Shown piece by piece: positions 1 through 7,700 of a stretch of 40,787 bases of DNA (the stretch's first letter is position 1; each line of letters opens with the position of its first letter). A program made the translations under genes and the position numbers. The notes beneath the pieces were generated by a model. That model made no database searches. It was given only the letters and a program-made list of their open reading frames with translations, and was not told where the DNA came from. The stretch comes from an uncultured Phaeodactylibacter sp. (GTDB taxonomy: Bacteria > Bacteroidota > Bacteroidia > Chitinophagales > Saprospiraceae). The stretch is from assembly GCA_913057245.1 (NCBI GenBank), contig CAJXNH010000033.1:1-40787 (forward strand), given 5' to 3'.

Positions 1-195
1 TGAGTGTGTAGGAACTCCCAAATTACAACTTTCCCCTTTTTTATGGCTATGCGTCATTTTCCCCACGGACTATTGAAATGAAAAAAGTCAACAATTAGAA
101 ACAAAACCCATTTTTGACGTATCTTGCTGTTTGTGCGTATAGTATACACGGCCTGTGCAGTATCAGCAGAACGCCCTCAAACACCCATTTTCTTT

Positions 196-624
196 ATGGC
201 AGACACACGAATTTCCTTTAAAGCCAGGTTGATTCTTTACCATCGCGGACGTATTCTGTTGCTTAAGCAAACGAAGCCTAACGGAGGCAACTATACACTC
301 GTGGGCGGTACGGTGGAATCCAGAGAGTTTGCCCGGCAGGCACTCATTCGGGAGAGCTTTGAAGAGGCAGGGATTATCCTGCGGGAAGAGGATCTGGAGC
401 TGGCTCATCTGTTGCACAAAGTGAATGGAGAGGAGCACCGAATTGTGTTTTACTTTAAAGCCTACCGCTGGGAGGGCGAACTAAAAGCCAAGGAGACGCA
501 TAAGTTCAGGGAAGCAGAATGGTTTTACCTGGAAGATTTGCCTAAAAACCTGACCTCGACGGTACGCCACGTTCTTGAGGCCTACCGTCATGGCCAGTTG
601 TATTCTGAATATCTTAAAAAATAG
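196..624 (+). CDS. Nudix hydrolase (NUDIX-domain pyrophosphohydrolase)
   Basis: Small Nudix-fold enzyme, expected to hydrolyse a nucleoside diphosphate linked to another group; the substrate cannot be read from the sequence. The Nudix box G-x5-E-x7-RE-x2-EE-x-G is complete: G38, E44, R52, E53, E56, E57, G59. The usual hydrophobic residue after RE is Ser54. The start at 196 (MADTRISF) gives 142 aa, normal for a single-domain Nudix protein. An in-frame ATG-like extension back to 124 would add 24 residues unlike the family. It ends 3 bp before the stop of the convergent OmpA-like gene. Confidence 0.9.
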   Translation: MADTRISFKARLILYHRGRILLLKQTKPNGGNYTLVGGTVESREFARQALIRESFEEAGIILREEDLELAHLLHKVNGEEHRIVFYFKAYRWEGELKAKETHKFREAEWFYLEDLPKNLTSTVRHVLEAYRHGQLYSEYLKK

Positions 625-627
625 CAC

Positions 628-1419
628 TTAATTCGCTACCACAGGTGGTTCCAGTAGTTGGAAGAACTGATCGAGGCGTGGCATGATCACGATTTCAGTA
701 CGGCGGTTGAGGCTGCGCCCGGTTTCGGAGTCATTGTCTGCTTTAGGCAGTTTGTCCGCCCGTCCGGCAGCAATCATGCGGGTGGGGTCTACATAGTGTT
801 CTTCCTCCAATGCTCTCACAACTGCGGTCGCGCGTTTTACACTCAGATCCCAGTTGTCTTTGATGCAGCTATTGGAAATGGGTACGTTATCGGTATGGCC
901 TTCCACCATGAGGTTGAGGTCACTGTGATCGCTGACCACCATGGCTACCTTGCCCAGCACTTCATTTGCTTCTGCTGTGATCCGGGAACTGCCGGACTGG
1001 AACAGGAGCTGATCGGAAATGGAAACGTGTACCACACCGCCCCGGACTTCCACCTTCACATCATCATCGTTCAGGTCGGAAAGGGAGCGTTTGAGGTTGA
1101 GCACCAGCGCCAGGTTGAGGGAGTCTTTTTCCTGCATTTTGGTGGTCAGGTCCTCAATGAACTGGTACTGCTGGTTGATGTTTTCCAGGGATTCCCGGAT
1201 ACTCGTGGCGCCTTCCTTGCTCACAATGGACAAGTCGGACATGCGGTCAAGCAGGCTGGAGTTGGTAAATTGCAGGTGCTCGACCTGGTCTTCCAGCTGC
1301 TGAATTTGTTTGTCTTTTTCATTTACCTGCCTTTCCAGGCTTTCGACTTTGCCCTTATTGCAGGCCGAAAACGTAAAGAGGGTGATGGTTAGTAAGGTGA
1401 AGAGGGTTGTTTGTTTCAT
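628..1419 (-). CDS. OmpA/MotB-family peptidoglycan-binding lipoprotein
   Basis: Outer-membrane-type lipoprotein predicted to anchor the envelope to peptidoglycan. Residues 1-19 are a lipoprotein signal peptide with lipobox FSAC, Cys20. A long coiled coil follows (about residues 24-65), then a helical stretch, then a C-terminal OmpA-like domain (about residues 125-250) containing GHTDNVPI, a NWDLSVKRA helix and the SLNRRTEIVI end motif that holds the peptidoglycan-contacting Arg. Bacteroidota proteins of this type are often annotated as MotB-like, but no MotA partner or N-terminal membrane helix is present, so a structural role is likelier than a motor role. Confidence 0.88.
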   Translation of the reverse strand: MKQTTLFTLLTITLFTFSACNKGKVESLERQVNEKDKQIQQLEDQVEHLQFTNSSLLDRMSDLSIVSKEGATSIRESLENINQQYQFIEDLTTKMQEKDSLNLALVLNLKRSLSDLNDDDVKVEVRGGVVHVSISDQLLFQSGSSRITAEANEVLGKVAMVVSDHSDLNLMVEGHTDNVPISNSCIKDNWDLSVKRATAVVRALEEEHYVDPTRMIAAGRADKLPKADNDSETGRSLNRRTEIVIMPRLDQFFQLLEPPVVAN

Positions 1420-1491
1420 CCTGTTTTAGCATTAATGATGGATGGAAAGAACTGAATTGCCCCTCCGTTTAGTATATCCGGCTGCTACTTA

Positions 1492-1980
1492 TCACTCGGT
1501 GGCAGAGCTGATTTTTCGGTGAACACCCAAGTAGTCGTCATCTTCTTCACCATCTCCGTCCCAGTCGAGGCGGGCTTTCAGGCTAATCAGCCCGTTCTCA
1601 ATGCCGGCTTCATAGTGGTAAGTGGCATTGGGCTCCACCATCATGAGTGTATCTCCGAAAACATTCCACATGCCCCGGCTCGTGCTCAGTATGGTATCGG
1701 TAAGGCTGGTGAAGACCTGCTCGTATTTATTATCCAGTTTATAGTAGGTTTTCACGGGCTTCACACCCAAGCGACTGATCCATTCTTCTTCCCGGACTTC
1801 AAAAACGTAGGAGGTATCGGTGCCGTTAGCTGTATTGATGTCTACACGCAAAGACACAGATTCCCAGGTGCCGGGCAGGGTCTTTTGCAGGTCTGCCTTT
1901 GCGGTATCTGTATCTGGGGTCGGGTCTGACGAACAACCAATGGTCAACGCCAGCAAAAGGAAAAAAGGTAGCTTGTTCAT
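1492..1980 (-). CDS. Small lipoprotein, lipocalin-like length, function unknown
   Basis: 162-aa lipoprotein with a short signal peptide and lipobox LTIGC (Cys16). The mature part begins with a low-complexity acidic linker (SSDPTPDTDT) and continues as a predicted all-beta domain with LPGTWESVSLRV near the start, reminiscent of Bacteroidota lipocalin-like lipoproteins. Near the C terminus is an acidic DWDGDGEEDDD stretch that looks like a calcium-binding loop. It is 35 bp downstream of the wbpB-like stop on the same strand, so it may be co-transcribed. I do not recognise a specific function. Confidence 0.75.
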   Translation of the reverse strand: MNKLPFFLLLALTIGCSSDPTPDTDTAKADLQKTLPGTWESVSLRVDINTANGTDTSYVFEVREEEWISRLGVKPVKTYYKLDNKYEQVFTSLTDTILSTSRGMWNVFGDTLMMVEPNATYHYEAGIENGLISLKARLDWDGDGEEDDDYLGVHRKISSATE

Positions 1981-2015
1981 GCTGCTTCAGTTATTTTGTA
2001 GCGCAAAAGTAAATC

Positions 2016-2984
2016 TTACTGATGAAAAGGATGAGGCGCCAGGGGCAATTTAGCTAAAGGATGAAAATCCCCTTTAAGCCCTAGTGGTTGCTTATGCCGT
2101 ATGTCGTGTACAATTTCTATGGCAGGCCGGGCAGCACTCAGCGGGAATCCTTCACCATCAAGGACCGCCTGATAACTTTGGGTGTGCAGGTCAGTAAATC
2201 CGCCACTGAACTCAAAATCCTCCCCTTCAATGGTCAGGGCCCGGAAAGTGCGCCCCCCGGCAGCTTTAACAGCATCGGGCAAAGTGCCTGCATTGATGCT
2301 TAGGAACCACCGTACCCGCGCCCGCTCGAATTCCAAAAAGCCCGCGGCCCGGTCATGCGTATGCAGGTGGACGGTATTCTGCTGTACTGGCCCGAAAATC
2401 CACTGCAGCATATCGTAAAAATGTACGCCAATATTGGTGGCAATGCCGCCCGACTGCGGTTCCCGGCCTTTCCAGCTGGCGTAGTACCAGTTGCCCCGGG
2501 AGGTGATGTAAGTGAGGTCTACGTCAAACTTGGAGTCACCTGGGGCTTGCTGTACCCGTTCCCGGAGCTGCTGTACGCTGGGATGCAGGCGGAGCTGCAG
2601 GATATTGAATACAGACCGGCCGGTTTCAGTTGCTATTTCCTCCAGGGCATCCAGGTTCCAGGGGTTGAGGACAAGGGGCTTTTCGCAAATGACATCTGCC
2701 CCGTGCCGCAACCCGAACCGGATGTGGGCATCGTGAAGATAATTGGGCGAGCAAACGCTCAGATAATGAAGGGGCGTACCGGAGCGCTTCAGCTTTTCGA
2801 GGTGCCGGTCGAAGCGTTCGTACTCCACGAAAAAGGCGGCATCCGGGAAAAAAGAGTCGATCACTCCAACGGAGTCATGCCGGTCAAGTGCCGCAATGAG
2901 TTCGTTACCGGTATCCTGTATGGCTTGCATGTGCCGGGGAGCAACGTAACCGGCCGCTCCGATCAGCGCAAAGTTATATTTCAT
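2016..2984 (-). CDS. wbpB: Gfo/Idh/MocA oxidoreductase, WbpB/WlbA-like (UDP-GlcNAcA 3-dehydrogenase)
   Basis: NAD-dependent sugar-nucleotide dehydrogenase. The N terminus (FALIGAAGYVAPRHMQAI) closely follows WbpB/WlbA proteins, which oxidise C3 of UDP-N-acetyl-glucosaminuronic acid on the route to UDP-2,3-diacetamido-2,3-dideoxy uronic acids. Visible: a Rossmann glycine-rich start (residues 6-14), SVCSPNYLH, and the family's catalytic EKP at E101-K102-P103. Length 322 aa is normal. Its start is 15 bp after the stop of the WbpD-like acetyltransferase gene, which performs the last step of the same pathway; the intervening aminotransferase (WbpE) is not in this window. Role as surface polysaccharide biosynthesis is inferred from family. 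Confidence 0.82.
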   Translation of the reverse strand: MKYNFALIGAAGYVAPRHMQAIQDTGNELIAALDRHDSVGVIDSFFPDAAFFVEYERFDRHLEKLKRSGTPLHYLSVCSPNYLHDAHIRFGLRHGADVICEKPLVLNPWNLDALEEIATETGRSVFNILQLRLHPSVQQLRERVQQAPGDSKFDVDLTYITSRGNWYYASWKGREPQSGGIATNIGVHFYDMLQWIFGPVQQNTVHLHTHDRAAGFLEFERARVRWFLSINAGTLPDAVKAAGGRTFRALTIEGEDFEFSGGFTDLHTQSYQAVLDGEGFPLSAARPAIEIVHDIRHKQPLGLKGDFHPLAKLPLAPHPFHQ

Positions 2985-2999
2985 GGTTGTGCAGTTGGA

Positions 3000-3581
3000 T
3001 TAGGAGAGGGGGTGGATTTGGTTTCCGTTTTTCAGGTAGACGGTCCCGGTTGCCGGGCAGGCTGCGCGTTGCCCTTCTCCAAAAGAAAGCCGCTCACCGT
3101 GGGCACTCATCCAGCCGATCTGCCGGGCGGGTACGCCGGCTACCAGTGCATAGGCCGGTACATCGCGGGTCACTACTGCACCAGCCGCCACAAAAGCATA
3201 GGTGCCGATGGTATGGCCGCAAAGTAAAGTGGCATTAGCGCCTATGGTAGCGCCTTTTTGGATAAGGGTCTGCCGATACTCCGTCTTGCGCTCTACGCCA
3301 GCCCTCGGATTGATCACATTGGTGAAAACCATGGATGGCCCCAGGAATACTTCATCTTCGCAGATGACCCCTTCGTAAAGGGAAACGTTGTTCTGGATTT
3401 TCACCCGGTTGCCAATTTGCACACCGGAAGCCACGAAAACATTCTGCCCAAGGCTGCACCCCTCACCAATAACAGCACCGGGCATCAGGTGGCAAATGTG
3501 CCAGATTTTTGTGCCTGCACCGATTTGCGCCCCCTCATCCACCCAGGCTGAGGGGTGCACATAGTAATCCTTACTTTCCAT
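3000..3581 (-). CDS. wbpD: WbpD/WlbB-like sugar-nucleotide N-acetyltransferase (left-handed beta-helix)
   Basis: 193-aa hexapeptide-repeat acyltransferase. Isoleucine-patch repeats such as [20 protein letters not shown] and [22 protein letters not shown] build the left-handed beta-helix, and [25 protein letters not shown] and [20 protein letters not shown] follow the WbpD/WlbB pattern. These enzymes transfer acetyl from acetyl-CoA to the 3-amino group of UDP-2-acetamido-3-amino-uronic acid. First gene of a two-gene unit with the wbpB-like dehydrogenase (15-bp gap). The last 30 residues ([19 protein letters not shown]) lie beyond the helix and look like a small C-terminal cap. Confidence 0.82.
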   Translation of the reverse strand: MESKDYYVHPSAWVDEGAQIGAGTKIWHICHLMPGAVIGEGCSLGQNVFVASGVQIGNRVKIQNNVSLYEGVICEDEVFLGPSMVFTNVINPRAGVERKTEYRQTLIQKGATIGANATLLCGHTIGTYAFVAAGAVVTRDVPAYALVAGVPARQIGWMSAHGERLSFGEGQRAACPATGTVYLKNGNQIHPLS

Positions 3582-3628
3582 ACGTTGCGTAAATGATCTA
3601 CGCCAAAAGTACGGTGCGCCAACGGTAA

Positions 3629-4678
3629 TTAAAACTTCGGGCAGGTAACATTCGTACGCCAGCGGGCCGGCTGTGTGTAAATAAAGCTAACCTCGAATGC
3701 GCCACGGGAGTTGTTAGCCGTAGCCAATACGGAAGTGGTGATGTCGTAACTCAGCCCGATATTCCAGCGTTCCATTTCAAGTACGGTAGTGGCTACGATG
3801 GCGTCCATAGCTACACCGGATTCCAGTTGATTGGACAAGTGGCCCCAGGCACCCGCACGAATGGCGACTTCCCTCCAGTCGCGGTTGGTATATCGGAAGT
3901 TGGCGCCGGCCATGACGCTTAGATGAGGGCCCTGGCTCATCACTGCCGCCGCCGGCAACAGGCTCAGCCCTCCGGCTAGCGGGAACTCTCCGCCCATGTG
4001 TCCGACAAAGCGCATGTCCAGCGGTGTGGCATCTGCACCCAGAAAGGATATATTCGGCTCATTGAGGTGCATCAGGGAGCCGCCAATGTAAAAGCTCTGA
4101 TTGTCTTCAAAGGTGATAAACCACAACAGGCCGGCGTTGAAGTCAAGGTACATATTCGTGCTCATTTCATCACCGAAGCCTTCGCCGTTGTCCGCACCGA
4201 AATCAATAGAGCCATTAGTGGCATCAAACTGCTGAGAGAACCACAACCGCTGCCAGTTGAGGCCGTGCTGCCCGAAGCCTACCTGTGCGCCTGCTACCAG
4301 GTACTGCGTGTAGGGCCGGTAGCCGGATCCACCGAGCTGCTTGAGAAAGGAACCGCCTATATTGGCTTTGGTCCGGTTAAAATTAGCCAGGCCGACCTCA
4401 TCGCGCATGGCACTGATGCCCAGCCCGAAGTAGTCATCGTTCTGTACCCGGAAGCGCATGTCGAAACTGGCAGCCAGGGTGCGGTAAGGGTTGTTGTCCA
4501 AAATGGCCGGGTAAAGGTCCCGGTAGTTGGCCACAAAGCGCATGCGCCCTTCAAAAACCCCGATCATAGCCGGGTTCATTTCAAGAGGAGCCGCGTAGAA
4601 TTGAGACAGCCTGGGGTCCTGTGCCTGCAGGGCCGACAGGGCGCCCAAAAACAATAGTATGGTGTAGATATAACGCAT
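3629..4678 (-). CDS. PorP/SprF-family type IX secretion system outer-membrane protein
   Basis: 349-aa predicted beta-barrel with an N-terminal signal peptide ([20 protein letters not shown]). It starts with the family hallmark [22 protein letters not shown] and has repeated amphipathic strands ending in [16 protein letters not shown]. PorP/SprF proteins assist export or surface attachment of a partner adhesin by the type IX secretion system. The partner is almost certainly the 1842-aa SprB-repeat protein encoded 42 bp upstream on the same strand, which is the usual arrangement in gliding Bacteroidota. Chromosomes of this group carry many such pairs, so this is a paralogue rather than necessarily the core sprF. 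Confidence 0.9.
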   Translation of the reverse strand: MRYIYTILLFLGALSALQAQDPRLSQFYAAPLEMNPAMIGVFEGRMRFVANYRDLYPAILDNNPYRTLAASFDMRFRVQNDDYFGLGISAMRDEVGLANFNRTKANIGGSFLKQLGGSGYRPYTQYLVAGAQVGFGQHGLNWQRLWFSQQFDATNGSIDFGADNGEGFGDEMSTNMYLDFNAGLLWFITFEDNQSFYIGGSLMHLNEPNISFLGADATPLDMRFVGHMGGEFPLAGGLSLLPAAAVMSQGPHLSVMAGANFRYTNRDWREVAIRAGAWGHLSNQLESGVAMDAIVATTVLEMERWNIGLSYDITTSVLATANNSRGAFEVSFIYTQPARWRTNVTCPKF

Positions 4679-4720
4679 AGTCTGCTTTTTTCGGTTTGAG
4701 TGTGTCAGAATCGGGTGCTG

Positions 4721-7700
4721 TTATCGGATTAAAGTGGTCTGGCCTTCCAGAGCTTCTTCCCGCCCATCCGGATAGGTGACGATGACCTGCCAGATGTACA
4801 CTCCTGGCATTAGCGGTTTCCCGCGGTAGTTACCATCCCAGCCATCAGATTCAGAGTTGACTTCGAATGCACTGCGTTCGAATACGAGTTCGCCCCAGCG
4901 GTCGTACACCCGGAAGGTTTCCACAAAAGTGCCCTCCTGCCCATGGACGATCAGGCGGTCGTTCGTGGAGTCTCCGTTTGGCGTAAAGCCGGTGGGGACT
5001 TCCACAATCCTAGGTTTTTCCACATAAATACGTAGCTGATCGCTATCCGTACAGCCCAGGGAGTCTACGCCAACGAGCTCGTACAAAATGGAGAATTCCG
5101 GTGATGCCACCGGGTTGAAACAGTCGGTGCAGCTCAGGGTGCCTTCGTAGGGTGGAATCCAGGTGAAACTAACATTGCCGGTAGCATTTTCACTCGTTCC
5201 GTAAATCCGTATGCTATCGCCCAGGGTGATGGTGTAGCTCTGAGGCCCGGCGTCAATTTTGAGTTCCGGCGGATTGCTGATGGATGTATTTTCACTGCTG
5301 ATACAGCCGTTGTCATCCCGTACATACACAATATAGTCGTCTGCTTCAAGCCCGATCAGCATGCTTGAACCAGAGAAGAAGTCATTGTCGAGGCTGTATC
5401 GGTAGGGTGGCGTACCGCCCGTGGCATTAACCTGAATGCTGCCGTTTGCGTCGTCAAAGCAGATCGGGTTCTGAGCGGTAAGGTCCACCATCAGTGGTTC
5501 CGGAGCATCCACACTATCAGTCAAAACGACCTCACAGGCATTAGCGTCAGTGAGGGTGAGGGTGTAGGAACCAGCACCCAGACCGTTTGCGGTGCTGCTG
5601 TTTTGCCCGTTGGACCAGTTGAAGGCATAGCCCGGCGTACCTCCGGACGGCAGGGCGGTCAGCGAGCCATTGAGGTTGCCAAAACAATCGATATCCTCCC
5701 CTTGCAGCGTACCCTCCAGAGGCGTGGGTTCCATAATCCGGAATTCTGTAATACCGGCACAGCCGTTTTGATCATTGACAGTAAGGGTATAAGTACCCGC
5801 TGCCAAACCGGTCGCGGTTTCAGTGGTTTGCCCATTGCTCCAGTCATAAGTGAACGGTGGTGCATCCCCGGTGACTTCCACAGCAGTTGCTGTTCCATCC
5901 ATTCCCCCGCTGCAACTTACGCTGTCGGTAGCAACTTCAAACGTGATAGCCGGAGGTTCAGGCAGAAAGCGGTCTCTTATGCGCTCACATCCCTGTCCAT
6001 CCGTTACGGTTACTGAATAGGTCTGCCCGCCAACAAGCCCATCCGTAATCGGGCCGGTATCCCCTGTACTCCAGGTGATAGTGTAGTCTTCGAAGGTTTG
6101 GCCGTTGCCACCGGTAATCAGGTTGATACCAAGCCGCCCGTCGATTTCCCCGTTACAGGAAGGCGGATTGGTGATGATCAGGAAGGAAATTTCTTCAAGG
6201 TCAGCGGGCAGGATCGTATCCACTGCGGTACACCCGCTGTCATCTGTTACAGTTACCGTATAGGGTATGGTGTCCAGGTTGGTCGCTGTTGCAGCACTCT
6301 GTCCATTACTCCAGCTGTACGTAAAGCCACCTGTACCGCCAAAGCCGGTCGCCGTTGCCTGATTGTCCTGTGTTCCGAAACAGCCCTGTTGGGTCTGTAT
6401 AACCTCAAGCGTTACGGCTTCTTCAGGTTCTTCAAGGGTGACGGAAGATTCAAGCGTACAGCCATTGGCATCTGTGATGGTTACCTGTACAGCTCCGGCT
6501 TGCAATCCGTCAGCGGTTGGACCTTCCTGCTGATTGCTCCAACTGAAAGTGTAAGGTGCGGTACCACCTTCCGGCATTGCCGTGGCGGAGCCATCTGAGC
6601 CACCGTTACAGCTTGCATCTTGTGTTTCGAAAGTTACGCTGAGCGGCTCCGGTTCTGTGAGGGTCACAGATTGCTCGGCCATGCAGTTGTTGTCATCCGT
6701 TACGCTCACCGTATAGGTTTGTGCGCTGAGCATGTTGGCGGTTGCACTGCTCTGAGCAAAGTTGTCGCTCCACACATAGGTATAGTCTCCGGTTCCGCCG
6801 CTGACAAAGACGGTTGCGGAGCCATTGTCTGCTCCGTTGCAAAGGGGTTGCGTGAAGCTCAGCGAATCGATAACTAAAGCCGGGGGCGAAGTGACCTCTG
6901 CACAGGCAATCTGTTCACAGCCATTGGCATCGGTAATGGTCAGGCAGTAGTTGCCTGCCTGTAAGGCATCGATTTCCGGGGTTGTGGCATTATTACTCCA
7001 GGAATAGTCATAGGGCTGCACCCCTCCGGTGACCACGCTCTGTAGAACACCGTCTTCAAAATCAGCACAACTGGCAGCCTGTGGAGCGAGTTGGATAATA
7101 ATGGAGTCCGGTTGAGTGATCGTAACTGTGTCGGTGGCTGTGCACCCGAGGGCATCAGAGACTTGCAGGATATAAGTGCCTGCGGTTAGCCCGTCCGGTG
7201 TTGGCGTGTCCCCAATGCCGGGGTCGCCCCAATCGTAGCTGTAGCCGCCATTGCCGCCGTTTGCCGTCGCTGAGATGGCACCGGTAGCGTTGTTGTGACA
7301 GTCTATGGTTGCTGTAATTTGAAGGCTAACTGTTAGGGTATCTGGTTCATTGAGCCCAAATTGAAGGGTATCTGCGCAGCCATTAGCGTCATTTAAGATG
7401 ATCTGATAATTGCCTGCGCTCAGCCCGGTGAAGGTTGGGTCCGATTGTGGTGTGCCTCCATCAAGGCTGAACATTAAGGGGGCTGTGCCTCCCTGTGTGG
7501 TAATGGTCGCACTCCCATCAGCAGCGCCAAAGCAAGTGGGGTCTGTCAGGACATCTGCTGTTCCGCTAAGGGTGCAAAGTGCAATAGAGCAAACCGTTTC
7601 GCCTACAGCAATTTCGCAGTCCAGCTGTGCTCCTCCGGTGAAGACGCGCACCTCAAAGGTTACGTTGTCGCTGTTGTTGAGGCCCATCAGTTCATAAGTT

